Origin: Promethearchaeota archaeon
GTDB lineage: Archaea; Asgardarchaeota; Lokiarchaeia; Sigyniarchaeales; SOKP01
Reading direction: 5' to 3'
Length of the DNA: 64,000 nt
NCBI GenBank assembly: GCA_016839585.1
Contig: JAEOTZ010000058.1
Coordinates: 129,792 to 193,791, forward strand
This document shows positions 8,639 through 17,453 of this stretch, piece after piece (position 1 is the stretch's first letter; the number at the start of each line of letters is the position of its first letter). The notes beneath the pieces were generated by a model that saw only the letters and a program-made list of their open reading frames with translations, made no database searches and was not told the origin of the DNA. A program made the position numbers and the translations under genes.

Positions 8639-9100
8639 TTGACTAAAATTTGGATTGTTTATAATACTAAACATGGAAATTGTGGTAAATGGTGCGAAGA
8701 AGTAGAAACAAAACTGCAAGAAAAATATGAGGTAAAAATAAATAGTGTAAAAGAGATTACTCCTAACGACGTAGCAAATGATCCACCTGATATGCTAATT
8801 GTTGGTGCTCGTATCGTAGTAGGAAGCCCTGATAAAAAGATTAAAGGTTTTGTAAAAAAACTTGGTGGACTTCTGAAGGAACCAATCCCAAAAGCAGCGA
8901 TTCTTTATACACATGGCTCTCCCTGGAATGAAACGTTCAATAAAATGGAAGCAATCTTAAAAGAAAACAATGTTGTAGATGATATTCTTCCAGAGATATT
9001 AGAAATAAAGATGGAAGGAATAAAGGGACCTGCTGAACCAGATCAAGATTATAAGGTAAGTAAATTTATCGATAATGTTTCTTACTTTGTTGAAAGGTAA
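8639..9100 (+). CDS. Flavodoxin-like protein
   Basis: 153 residues, TTG start with AAAGGTG about 8 bases upstream. The first strand and phosphate loop read IWIVYNTKHGNCGKWCEEV, close to the flavodoxin T-x-T-G-N-T loop. The second flavin loop is MLIVGARIVVGSPDKKIKGF, and YTHGSPWNE corresponds to the third. Size fits a single-domain long-chain flavodoxin, which carries electrons with FMN. It is monocistronic, on the opposite strand to tag. The electron partner is unknown; the FrhB-like and Hdr flavoproteins in the window are possible but unproven partners. Confidence 0.75.
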   Translation: MTKIWIVYNTKHGNCGKWCEEVETKLQEKYEVKINSVKEITPNDVANDPPDMLIVGARIVVGSPDKKIKGFVKKLGGLLKEPIPKAAILYTHGSPWNETFNKMEAILKENNVVDDILPEILEIKMEGIKGPAEPDQDYKVSKFIDNVSYFVER

Positions 9101-9163
9101 ATAAATGTTGATTAAATACCTTGAAAATAAAGAAATATAAAAAATAGAATTAAATTTTTTTAT

Positions 9164-10072
9164 TTATTCTGTATGAGCTGAAATAATTAAATCAGCAAAA
9201 AGCTTCATATCGTTTAATAATGTATTCAATTTATCTTGTGAATCTCTATCAAGTTCCTTACTTTTCATAACAAGCACAGAAATTATATACTTGAAAATAT
9301 GTAGTTCAACTTCCTTTCCATCCTCATTTCTACCATTAAAATCTGCAGAATCTGACATAAAAATATTTTCTCGAACTGCATTACAAGCATTAATGAAATC
9401 TCTTAAATCACCTCGTAATGTTAATCCACTACTCACTCCTTGAACATTATGAACTATAACATTTCCTGAAATATCTGCAATTATAACTTTAGCTTTAATT
9501 TCGTCAAGTTGGGTTTCTGCTTTTTCTACATGAGACTTCAAATCAGCATAAGATGAGAGTAAAATGTCCCTAAATACCTTCGCTAATTCATCTTGTAAAT
9601 ATATACTTGTTAATTTATAGTCAAACTCATAATCTTTGAAAAGATCTAAAAACATATCTTTCGCTTTTTTAACATTCGTGTCAAGGAGCTCCTTCTGAAA
9701 ATCTTGTGTATCATATTTGTGAAGAAAGAGAAAAATTGTTGGTTTTTCATTACTTTTTCGATAAATATCTAATAATCCTATGAAATATTCCTTTGCTTGC
9801 TCAAAACTATTAGGATCATGTAAATCTACGATAGGAATAAGAATATCTGTGCCTCGAAAAATTTCAGGTTTTTCCATGTATTCTTTTCGATATTGTTCTT
9901 GACCTCCAAAATCAAAAATGCCAACTTGTAAACCTAAGAACGGATGGCGTCTTGTTTCATATAATATAGTCGGAGACAGACCTTTTGTTTCTTCTGCGCT
10001 CTTTTCTGCAAATGCCACAGAATATAGGCTCGTTTTCCCACTCCCAGATAAACCGACTAATGAAATTTTCAA
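9164..10072 (-). CDS. Rag/Gtr-like GTPase with C-terminal roadblock-type domain
   Basis: 302 residues. G1 is GLSGSGKTS at 7-15, G3 is DFGGQ at 54-58, and G4 is HKYD at 118-121. GGQ and HK-x-D in place of AGQ and NKxD are hallmarks of Rag/Gtr GTPases, which sense amino acids on eukaryotic lysosomes. After the G domain (to about 175), residues 195-300 form a strand-rich alpha/beta unit starting AKVIIADISGNVIVHNV. This matches the roadblock-like domain by which Rag proteins dimerise. Asgard archaea are known to encode such GTPases. No membrane anchor is seen. The cellular role in archaea is not established. Confidence 0.8.
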   Translation of the reverse strand: MKISLVGLSGSGKTSLYSVAFAEKSAEETKGLSPTILYETRRHPFLGLQVGIFDFGGQEQYRKEYMEKPEIFRGTDILIPIVDLHDPNSFEQAKEYFIGLLDIYRKSNEKPTIFLFLHKYDTQDFQKELLDTNVKKAKDMFLDLFKDYEFDYKLTSIYLQDELAKVFRDILLSSYADLKSHVEKAETQLDEIKAKVIIADISGNVIVHNVQGVSSGLTLRGDLRDFINACNAVRENIFMSDSADFNGRNEDGKEVELHIFKYIISVLVMKSKELDRDSQDKLNTLLNDMKLFADLIISAHTE

Positions 10073-10166
10073 CTTGGTTCAACCTTTTTTATTGTTTCTT
10101 TCTTTATTAATAAATTTTATAATTTTTTATTTCATTTAACTTTTTTAAAAAAAATTGCATTTTTTT

Positions 10167-11654
10167 TTATTCCTTTGGTGTTATTTTAAGAGTTCTGTAA
10201 AAAATTTTTCCAAAGGCTTCTGTTGATGCCTCAACCAAAATATTTGCATTAATAGGTTCACCTTCTTCTACTTCTAAAGGATAACCTATATCGACAGTTT
10301 CATATGGAAACATTTCCTTAATAGTAGTGATCCATGGTCTTTTTTCAAATACCTCTTCTACGGTTACAATTCTGATTTTCATGTTTTCTAATACAAACCC
10401 GATTGTGTTTGTTAGTGAGATATTCAATATTTTTTCTTCTTCATTTAAAATTTTTGAAACACTTAAGAATTTCCTTGGACCAAGAGGCTTAGCAACAGCA
10501 GGTTTTTCCTCCTCAGGACCCGTTCGAATCTTAGGTTCTTCTTTTTGTTCAGTATCTTTCACAATGAAGACCTTCCTTTTTTGTATAGTGTATTGAGAAA
10601 CTTTTTTAAGTTTAGCTAAGAATAATACTGAGTTTAAATTAATAGTATCAAAGGGTTCTATTTTAAGGTAACCCTTCTCAGCAGCGTCTTGAATAATTTC
10701 AGTACCAATCCCTGTTCTAGCAAATACTGTATTTTTATTTGGACCACTTCCGACTGATCCTACAGAAATATCAGCATTCTCAGCAGTTAAATCAGTACAA
10801 AAATTGCAACTGGATGATTTAAACTTGTCTAATTCTTTAATTGTGTATGACTTAATTGGTTCTCCGTCTGCTTCATAATAAACATGAAATTTTCCCTTAT
10901 TTATATTCATTTTTTGTACTTTTTCTAAGGCAATTCCATCTTTCTCAAAATAAGGATATAGAGCTTCTGGAGCAAAGGAATCCATACAAAATAATCCAAT
11001 CGTTAATATATGCGCCCGCATAAAGTATTTAAGCATTCCTGATGGAGAAATCATCATTTTGTTAACAGCATCGATATTACAAGGAGTACCAACAAAAGCA
11101 ATAGATCTATAATCTGCTCTTATAGCATCCATCAGAGCTTCAACAGTGTGAGAATGACTATAAATAGAACCCGATGCTTTTATTGCATCATCCTTGTTTG
11201 TAATAATTTGAGCAACTGGGTGCCATGGATTATTCTCATCTTTCATTGTGACAACAGCGGCATCAATCAAATGTTCATCAAAAAGATAACAAAGAAGCGA
11301 AGTGACAGTTCCTCCATCCTGTCCTCCAATTACCTCGGGAATATTTGTATTTGCCACATAGCCTGTCTTGAAATCTCCCATTAACTGAATGGGATCTGTG
11401 ATGGTTCTAGGACATTGGTTATAACATATCCCACAACCTGTGCATTTTCCTATTAGTTTTGGCTGTGCTGCTAGATGATCCCATTCTAGAACAGGGCAAA
11501 CAGCTGCACAAGTGCCACATTCAGTGCAGATACCCGTTCTAATTATCTCGCGCGTGAGCATTCCAAAGCTATCCTTTTTTCCTTCTAATTTCTTTTGAAT
11601 ATAATCGAAGGAATAATCGTATTTGGATTTATCTTCTATTTTTTCTTTACTCAT
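10167..11654 (-). CDS. FrhB/FdhB-like flavoprotein with two [4Fe-4S] sites
   Basis: 495 residues. An N-terminal ferredoxin unit holds CTECGTCAAVCPVLEW and CTGCGICYNQCP. An FrhB domain follows, with GGQDGGTVTSLLCYLFD, AFVGTPCNIDAVNKM and the conserved SSCNFCTDLTAENADISVG. The last 120 residues (after about 370) are an unusual extension with a charged linker and a beta-rich end. FrhB/FdhB proteins bind FAD plus Fe-S and oxidise or reduce coenzyme F420 or pass electrons to Hdr. This copy stands alone, unlike the two paralogues beside the Hdr genes at 21.4-24 kb. Which electron carrier it uses cannot be told. Confidence 0.8.
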   Translation of the reverse strand: MSKEKIEDKSKYDYSFDYIQKKLEGKKDSFGMLTREIIRTGICTECGTCAAVCPVLEWDHLAAQPKLIGKCTGCGICYNQCPRTITDPIQLMGDFKTGYVANTNIPEVIGGQDGGTVTSLLCYLFDEHLIDAAVVTMKDENNPWHPVAQIITNKDDAIKASGSIYSHSHTVEALMDAIRADYRSIAFVGTPCNIDAVNKMMISPSGMLKYFMRAHILTIGLFCMDSFAPEALYPYFEKDGIALEKVQKMNINKGKFHVYYEADGEPIKSYTIKELDKFKSSSCNFCTDLTAENADISVGSVGSGPNKNTVFARTGIGTEIIQDAAEKGYLKIEPFDTINLNSVLFLAKLKKVSQYTIQKRKVFIVKDTEQKEEPKIRTGPEEEKPAVAKPLGPRKFLSVSKILNEEEKILNISLTNTIGFVLENMKIRIVTVEEVFEKRPWITTIKEMFPYETVDIGYPLEVEEGEPINANILVEASTEAFGKIFYRTLKITPKE

Positions 11655-11833
11655 CTTCTTATTGCCATCAATAACTCTGAATTATATTATTTGATTAAAA
11701 CCTTATTTAAAATAAATGGATTAAAAAAAATAAAGATTATTAAACAAATAGAAAATTAATTACTCCTCATTACTTATTTCTGATAATTTTTAACCTTTTT
11801 TACCATAGATATTTCTCTATCGTTTTAAAAAGC

Positions 11834-13447
11834 TTATGATGAATTTTCTAATTCTTGGCTTTCTTCAAGTTTTTCTTCAATTTTTTTGATTGCATTTGAG
11901 GCATGAATTCTCACTATCCTATGAAAATCATTCACTCGTTTTAATAATGCACTTAACGCAGGTTCCTCACCAAAAGTTTCTAAAAATTTTATCAAACTCA
12001 ATTTGACTTTAAAATTTTCATCTTCTTTATTTTTTAAATATTCTGTTAATATCGCAATATCTTTATTAAGCAATCTATTTAATTTATTGTTATCATCTTT
12101 CACTTTATACCAATTTTTTTGAAAAATATGATAAATTGCGTCAGTAGCAACCTTCTTAATTAACCAATATGCATCAATATCATCTAATATTTCTATAAGA
12201 TGTTCCAATGGTTCAATACTTCCGATTTTTCCGAGAGCGATAATAGTATTTTTCTTAACATCAAGATTTCTTATCTTTAATAAATTAATCAAAGGTGTAA
12301 CAAATTCAGCTTTCCCAATTTCTCCTAAAATAATTGGTATATTTTCCTTAATTGCTATATTATCAGAGTTTAAATGTGAATACAAATAATCATAAGATGC
12401 CTTGCTATTGCTTATATAGATTTTTTTAATGGCTTCTATAATAAACCATTTTAGATCTAAATCGGTATATTCAAAACTAATATCCTCGATGTTTAATATA
12501 TCCAAAAGCTCTGGAACAGCGGCTATATTCCCGATTTCCCCTAATGCTACGATTGATGCTATAGTTACTTCACTATAGATATCATCCAAATTTGATGTCA
12601 GAAAATCTACAGCTTCATTTAATTTCAACTTCCCAGATAAAAATATCGCATTTTTTTTAACAATAAAATCATCAATTAATAGTAATTTGATTAAATCATT
12701 GTTTACCTCGTTTCCTAAGATTTTAAAAATTGTAATAACGCACTCCATTAATTCTGAGTCTTCTTGATTTAAAATCAGGGTAACAATATCTAATATTAAT
12801 GCTTTATTTTGGATTAATTCATCCACAATTTCAGGATATTTTGCTTTCAAATAGCTTAAATCTTTAAAAGATACATTAATGCTTGATAAATCATGTCCAA
12901 TTAGCTTTAAAATCTCAATTTTATGTTCTTCTGAATACTTCTTTTTTCTTAAAGATGTTACTAGCCGATTTATTAACAGTTCTGGAGTAAGACTTAATAG
13001 TTCATCTTTTACAAATTGTTTAATAGAAGTATATCTACTATCTAACTCATTAATGAATAGTTGAATTTCAGGTTCTTCAAATTTGATTCTTTTAATAGCT
13101 TTTAGGACCGATAATTTAACATTATAATCCACAGGGTCTTGTTCTAATACCCACATTAATGGTTTCAAGCCTTTTTCATAATTAATTTTACCTATAGCTT
13201 TTGCTGCTTCACGTTTAATTTCAACCCCTTCTTCAGTAATTAAAAGGTTTTCGAAGATATCGAAACATGCTTTTTTCAATGATGTTGATTCCATGCAAAT
13301 TAATCCTAAGTATTTAATTGCTTCTTGTCTTATATTATCGCTCTTATTTGATTCGATAATTTCTGACAGCAAGTTTTTAGTATTGTCTAATCCAAATTCT
13401 TCACGTTTCTTATATATTTCCAGAGGTTGAATATTGAGTTTTGACAT
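11834..13447 (-). CDS. HEAT-repeat (PBS-lyase type) protein
   Basis: 537 residues made almost wholly of short paired helices. Repeats with the 'ALG-x-IG' signature recur: KAIGKINYEKGLKPLMWVLE, IVALGEIGNIAAVPELLDIL, ILGEIGKAEFVTPLINLLKI and IALGKIGSIEPLEHLIEILD, with less regular units between. Such solenoids are protein-binding scaffolds, as in phycobilin lyases and condensin-type adaptors. No catalytic motif, signal peptide or membrane segment is visible. It is monocistronic in reverse orientation. A specific partner cannot be proposed. Confidence 0.75.
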   Translation of the reverse strand: MSKLNIQPLEIYKKREEFGLDNTKNLLSEIIESNKSDNIRQEAIKYLGLICMESTSLKKACFDIFENLLITEEGVEIKREAAKAIGKINYEKGLKPLMWVLEQDPVDYNVKLSVLKAIKRIKFEEPEIQLFINELDSRYTSIKQFVKDELLSLTPELLINRLVTSLRKKKYSEEHKIEILKLIGHDLSSINVSFKDLSYLKAKYPEIVDELIQNKALILDIVTLILNQEDSELMECVITIFKILGNEVNNDLIKLLLIDDFIVKKNAIFLSGKLKLNEAVDFLTSNLDDIYSEVTIASIVALGEIGNIAAVPELLDILNIEDISFEYTDLDLKWFIIEAIKKIYISNSKASYDYLYSHLNSDNIAIKENIPIILGEIGKAEFVTPLINLLKIRNLDVKKNTIIALGKIGSIEPLEHLIEILDDIDAYWLIKKVATDAIYHIFQKNWYKVKDDNNKLNRLLNKDIAILTEYLKNKEDENFKVKLSLIKFLETFGEEPALSALLKRVNDFHRIVRIHASNAIKKIEEKLEESQELENSS

Positions 13448-13599
13448 TAAAAAAGACTTTCTATTTTAAAAATTCACTTTATTTAATTATTATCAAGATA
13501 AAACATTCCTTTATAAAAATATTTTCCAGTAGCTATTTTTGTGAATAATTATCAATAATTATAAGAATAGTAGTTATGTAAATATGATAAATTAACTTG

Positions 13600-14034
13600 C
13601 TAATCGCTAACTTGTTTATTCTCTTTTAGTTTTAATATTATTAAAGCATAAATGTCAGTTATTATTAAAGAACTAGATAAAACAATTAATGTGTTTATGA
13701 AAAATAAATGTAACTTAAGAAAAATAGTATATATTCCTATTAAGCCTCCTAAATAGAAGAAAAGTATGTCCGTAAAAGAATTAATTTTAGTATCTCTTCT
13801 ATGGTCATATTTAAGCTTTATTTCATAGAGAATAAAATTCTCTATCGTTTCCCAAAGTATTGCTGCGAGAAAATTCAGCCCAAAATAGGAGGGATTAAAA
13901 GAGATTCCAAAAAATAGATAGAACGCGCTATAGTACGCTAAAAAAATTAGATAACCCAAAGTTATATGAATAAAACTAAAGAAATCAATAGCAGAAATCC
14001 CAACATCTTCCTTACATCTAGCTATTATATTCAT
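13600..14034 (-). CDS. Four-helix membrane protein
   Basis: 144 residues with hydrophobic helices near 18-42, 50-67, 88-105 and 110-132. Conserved-looking polar positions sit inside the membrane part: LWETIENFILYE in helix 2 and HRRDTKINSFTDILFFYLGG between helices 2 and 3. This pattern faintly recalls the DUF2585/VanZ-like group, where a W-E-x-x-E and an N-S-x-x-D motif occur. I do not claim membership. It is followed on the same strand by nothing for 150 bases and preceded by another membrane protein gene 57 bases away, possibly the same transcript. Confidence 0.55.
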   Translation of the reverse strand: MNIIARCKEDVGISAIDFFSFIHITLGYLIFLAYYSAFYLFFGISFNPSYFGLNFLAAILWETIENFILYEIKLKYDHRRDTKINSFTDILFFYLGGLIGIYTIFLKLHLFFINTLIVLSSSLIITDIYALIILKLKENKQVSD

Positions 14035-14090
14035 ATTTAATATTATATGTAATTTTATCTATATCTATAAAAAAAAGGTTTGAATATTAT

Positions 14091-14741
14091 TTATGAAGTA
14101 GGAAGTGAAGCCCCCGATGGAAGAGAATAACCATGTACCTCCGCCCCTTGGAGTAAATACCCAAAACCGATAAGAAGACTACTTAAAAGAAAACCTAGTC
14201 CCAAACAATATCCAAAATTATGGAAGAAGTAGTCTCTAAAATTAATATCATGGCTACTAGTTGTGATTGCCCCTCCAGCCATAGTAACTATTGTAGTGCA
14301 TATCAAAGTTAATATACTAATACCTATAGTCCAACCGACTAAAGAGTTATTATATTGGGTTTTTGAAGAGGGCATGTGTGTGTATATTAAGTAAATTGCT
14401 GGAAAGATGAATATGAGCGCTAAAAATAAGTGTAAAAAAATATAAATTATAGTTACTAAATCCATCCATGGTATAGGATTATCAATTAAGATAATACCAT
14501 GAATCCACATTGGTACCATGAAGATTATTCCATTGATAATTAACATGATTCCTTTATTTCTGTAAGAAAGTCCAGACATAAGAAGCCCATACCCAATAGG
14601 AGGTAAAAAAAGCAGAATGTAAGCCAGAGGGGAAATCATAGCAATATGACCAAGTCCCATAGATAATAAGAGAGAACCGGTCCCTACTGCTAAAAAAATA
14701 GCACCTAATTTAATTTTTAGATCATCTTTCATATCAATCAC
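14091..14741 (-). CDS. Polytopic membrane protein, unrecognised
   Basis: 216 residues with about six transmembrane helices (near 11-31, 33-52, 62-82, 90-117, 132-155, 175-197). A glycine and alanine-rich segment VTMAGGAITTSS lies after helix 5. The short charged N-terminus (MIDMKDDLKIK) puts positive charge inside. I do not recognise the family. The gene lies head to head with the DUF998-like pair and upstream of the four-helix protein, so this is a small membrane-protein neighbourhood. Sequence gives no hint of substrate. Confidence 0.55.
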   Translation of the reverse strand: MIDMKDDLKIKLGAIFLAVGTGSLLLSMGLGHIAMISPLAYILLFLPPIGYGLLMSGLSYRNKGIMLIINGIIFMVPMWIHGIILIDNPIPWMDLVTIIYIFLHLFLALIFIFPAIYLIYTHMPSSKTQYNNSLVGWTIGISILTLICTTIVTMAGGAITTSSHDINFRDYFFHNFGYCLGLGFLLSSLLIGFGYLLQGAEVHGYSLPSGASLPTS

Positions 14742-14851
14742 TATTTTTAAAAAGCAAGTGGATTATTCTAAATATGTGTAAAAAATATATTTAAGATTTA
14801 TGGATTAAATCGAAGATGTAAGATTTTCATTAATTTTAAAAAAGATAGATA

Positions 14852-15583
14852 ATGAAAATCATTATGTCAATTCGCCAGTTTATTAATAAGATTAGAGCTA
14901 AATTTTACAATAAAGTAACTAATTATAACTTTATTAAGAAAAGTTCTATTATCGTAATAGCAGTATATCTTATACTTCTTCTAATTGCCGTTATCATAGC
15001 AGTGATATGGGGTCCATATGGATATACTATTTGGACCCGTATGATTTCAGATTTAGGAGGAAGTAGATATACTCCTGTACCAATCCTATTTGATATCGCA
15101 TGCATATTTGCTGGAATCATGACTATCCCCTTAACATTCTACATTGAAAATTTATTTGCGCCATTACCAAAAAGAAAAAATTTACAAGAACAGCACTTTT
15201 CACGCATGAGGTTTAGATTAGGGAGTAATGCATTTTTCTTTAGCTTGATGGGAAACTTAGGTTATATTTTTGTGGGGATTTTTAGCGAAGATCGGAATCA
15301 CCCATTATTAGATTTCGCTAGTTATCATGATGTATTCTCCTTTTTCTCATTCACAGGATTTGCATTAGGAGCCTTCTTTATTGGATGGATTATTGTACTT
15401 TATGATACTAAAATATCAAAATTATTTGGAATTTATGGGATAATAGGACCTCCCATTATGCTATTTGCCTTCCTTTTTACGATGGAAGCATTATGGGAAT
15501 GGATTTTATTATTCTCGATTCTTTTGTGGATAATACCACTTGTATTTATGATACTTCGAAAATCAGAATTAAGACCAAAATAA
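14852..15583 (+). CDS. DUF998-like membrane protein, copy 1 of tandem pair
   Basis: 243 residues with six predicted helices. The first loop reads GYTIWTRMISDLGGSRYTPV, and the following helix begins FDIACIFAGIMTIPL. This 'ISDLG...P...F/Y-D-I...AG' pattern matches DUF998/FrpC-type membrane proteins. Function in the family is unknown. Its closest visible relative is the next gene: both share INKIRAK at the N-terminus, ISDLG, LAPLPKR in the cytosolic loop, and FSILLWIIPL at the end. A T8 tract 8 bases after the stop probably ends transcription, so the two copies may be expressed separately. Confidence 0.6.
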   Translation: MKIIMSIRQFINKIRAKFYNKVTNYNFIKKSSIIVIAVYLILLLIAVIIAVIWGPYGYTIWTRMISDLGGSRYTPVPILFDIACIFAGIMTIPLTFYIENLFAPLPKRKNLQEQHFSRMRFRLGSNAFFFSLMGNLGYIFVGIFSEDRNHPLLDFASYHDVFSFFSFTGFALGAFFIGWIIVLYDTKISKLFGIYGIIGPPIMLFAFLFTMEALWEWILLFSILLWIIPLVFMILRKSELRPK

Positions 15584-15590
15584 AAAATAC

Positions 15591-15598
15591 TTTTTTTT
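15591..15598 (+). terminator. T8 tract, likely intrinsic archaeal terminator
   Basis: Eight T residues followed by CCCCC, 8 bases after the stop of the first DUF998-like gene. Oligo-T tracts on the non-template strand are enough for archaeal termination. No stem is needed or seen. Confidence 0.5.
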
Positions 15599-15677
15599 CC
15601 CCCTGAAAAGTAAAAATCGCTAAAATATAATTATATTTATATTCGCTTAAGTCAACTATAATTAATAAAAATAGAAA

Positions 15678-16412
15678 ATGAACACTATTATGACAGTACG
15701 CGAATCAATAAATAAAATAAGAGCAAAATTATACAATTTTGCGACAAGCTTTAATGTTGTGAAACTCAGTGCTATGATCGTTATGGTAGGATATATTTTG
15801 TTGCTTATAATAGGAGTTTTCATAGCAGCATTCCTTGATCCAGACGGATATACTATTTGGGATAACTGGATTTCTGATCTTGGATCATCCAATCATACCC
15901 CAGCTCCATTTTTATATGATATTGCTTGTATCATAGCAGGATCTATGACTATTCCACTTACATATTTTATGGAACAATTACTTGCTCCATTACCTAAGAG
16001 AAATGAGTTGGGAGAACGATATTACTCTCGATTACGTTTTCGACTGAGTAGTTTTGCCTTCTTATTTAGTATTATCGGGAATTTCGGCTATATTGGGGTA
16101 GGTATCTTTAGTGCAGATCGAGATTACGATTTCTTATCGGTTTTAGGACAAGGACCCCACGGTATTATGTCATATCTCGCTTTTGGTGGATTTACATTTG
16201 CGGCGTTTTTTATGGGCTGGTTAATAGTGTTATATAAAACTAAGATTCCAAAAATTCTGGGAATCTATGGGATATTTGGGCCATTAATTGTTGCTATTCT
16301 GAATCTCATAGATAGCACTCCATTATTAGAATGGATGCTACTCTTCTCAATACTTCTCTGGATAATCCCTTTATCTTTAACAGTATTCTTGAAATCAGAA
16401 TTAGCGCCTTAA
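15678..16412 (+). CDS. DUF998-like membrane protein, copy 2 of tandem pair
   Basis: 244 residues, six predicted helices, clearly paralogous to the preceding gene over the whole length. Shared blocks include INKIRAKLYN versus INKIRAKFYN, GYTIW, ISDLG, FRL-x-S, GFTFAAFFMGW versus GFALGAFFIGW, and the C-terminal LLFSILLWIIPL. The divergence is well beyond a recent duplication. Start: MNTIMTVRE; the ATG five codons on (MTVRESINK) aligns with the start of copy 1's MSIRQFINK and may be the true one. The PadR regulator two features downstream could control it, which is an inference from position only. Confidence 0.6.
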   Translation: MNTIMTVRESINKIRAKLYNFATSFNVVKLSAMIVMVGYILLLIIGVFIAAFLDPDGYTIWDNWISDLGSSNHTPAPFLYDIACIIAGSMTIPLTYFMEQLLAPLPKRNELGERYYSRLRFRLSSFAFLFSIIGNFGYIGVGIFSADRDYDFLSVLGQGPHGIMSYLAFGGFTFAAFFMGWLIVLYKTKIPKILGIYGIFGPLIVAILNLIDSTPLLEWMLLFSILLWIIPLSLTVFLKSELAP

Positions 16413-16534
16413 TAGCATAAATTAGTAAGTTCTCATTTTTTTTATTTTTCTTATGTCTTTACTCTTAGCATCAATTTAGATATCTATAACTCTAATTTAT
16501 TAAATATACTCCAACGATTTTTAATTGATGATAA

Positions 16535-16633
16535 AGTACATCAAATTTCTGTCCTTATTGTGGAAAACCTTTAGAAAAGGGCGCTAAATTTTGTATTGAT
16601 TGTGGTCAACTTTTTGTAATTCCATTACTTTAA
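16535..16633 (+). pseudogene. Zinc-ribbon fragment without a start codon
   Basis: The frame opens after a TAA and reads SNFCPYCGKPLEKGAKFCID, then CGQLFVIPLL and stop. This is the classic 'CPxCG...CxxCG' zinc ribbon that begins many archaeal proteins. No ATG, GTG or TTG lies in this frame. An ATG at 16528 starts MIKY in the neighbouring frame, so a single-base shift would give a normal zinc-ribbon N-terminus. It is probably a broken gene remnant. A non-canonical start is possible but less likely. Confidence 0.4.
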
Positions 16634-16658
16634 ACTTATATTAATTATAATATTAGAC

Positions 16659-16680
16659 TAGATATATCTATGATAGATAT
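16659..16680. promoter_or_regulatory. Palindromic operator upstream of padR
   Basis: TAGATATATCTA at 16659-16670 is a perfect 12-bp palindrome, and ATATCTA-TGA-TAGATAT (16664-16680) is an overlapping inverted repeat. It ends 25 bases before the PadR start. The 10-mer GATATATCTA recurs upstream of the epimerase gene. PadR proteins normally bind such AT-rich dyads and repress their own gene. Confidence 0.55.
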
Positions 16681-16705
16681 AATATACTCAAAATATTGAT
16701 TATAA

Positions 16706-17275
16706 ATGAGTCAAGAGAAGATAGATAAGATTGCTGATGCGATAGAACAATCAATGAAAAAAGGACATATCAGTACTCTAATATTGTTAGCATTAGAAAA
16801 AGGTCCCTCTCATGGCTATAATTTAATGCAAGTAATAAGTGATGGAACATATGGAGTTTGGAATCCGACAGCATCTTCTCTATATCCTCATCTTGCATCA
16901 TTGACGGAAAAGGGCTTAATTAAATTTACATCTGAAATGGATGGGAAAAGAGAAAGAAAAGTTTATGAGATTACACCAAAAGGAAGAAGGACATTGAAAA
17001 AATTAATTGAAAAGCAGCAAAATATGCGTAAATCTCTTCTTTCAATGATACTATCTACAATGGGAATTACAGATGATACTATCCCTAACGAGTTTGAAAA
17101 CTTATTTGGACCGGATATAATAGATGATCAAAGTTTGATTGATAAAAGTACTGAAGATAAACTAGAAATCCTTAAAAAACGAAAAGCAGTATTATCAAGT
17201 ATAATTGAGAAATTACATAATGTTGTAGGTGAAATTGATTTAAGGATCCAAGATCTAGAAAGATCCAATCCTTAA
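16706..17275 (+). CDS. PadR-family transcriptional regulator
   Basis: 189 residues. The winged helix spans about 20-95: STLILLALEKGPSHGYNLMQ, then TASSLYPHLASLTEKGLIKF and a wing ending RKVYEITPKGRRTLKKL. This is the PadR N-terminal signature. The C-terminal part is a long coiled helix (about 145-187, EDKLEILKKRKAVLSSIIEK), the usual dimerisation arm. The ligand is unknown. A dyad sits in its own promoter and a matching dyad in the promoter of the next gene. This suggests autoregulation and control of the epimerase. The T-run-free 160-base gap suggests separate promoters. Confidence 0.88.
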   Translation: MSQEKIDKIADAIEQSMKKGHISTLILLALEKGPSHGYNLMQVISDGTYGVWNPTASSLYPHLASLTEKGLIKFTSEMDGKRERKVYEITPKGRRTLKKLIEKQQNMRKSLLSMILSTMGITDDTIPNEFENLFGPDIIDDQSLIDKSTEDKLEILKKRKAVLSSIIEKLHNVVGEIDLRIQDLERSNP

Positions 17276-17381
17276 ATTACCTATTTCTTTTGAAAATTGT
17301 TCCTTCTAAAATGACCCTTTTTAGCTTTAATCCTTGCTTTATGAGTTGGAGCATAAAATTTATATGTCCAAAAAACATATA

Positions 17382-17401
17382 TTAGATAACGATATATCTA
17401 A
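17382..17401. promoter_or_regulatory. Inverted repeat matching the padR operator, upstream of the epimerase gene
   Basis: TTAGATA-ACGATA-TATCTAA at 17382-17401. It contains GATATATCTA, identical to the 10-mer at 16661-16670 in the padR promoter. It lies about 50 bases before the TTG start, near where archaeal promoter elements would be. A PadR site is the simplest reading. Confidence 0.5.
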
Positions 17402-17453
17402 CTTTTATATATATAAATAAAATATTATTTAAATTCTGTTGGAGGAGACATAT

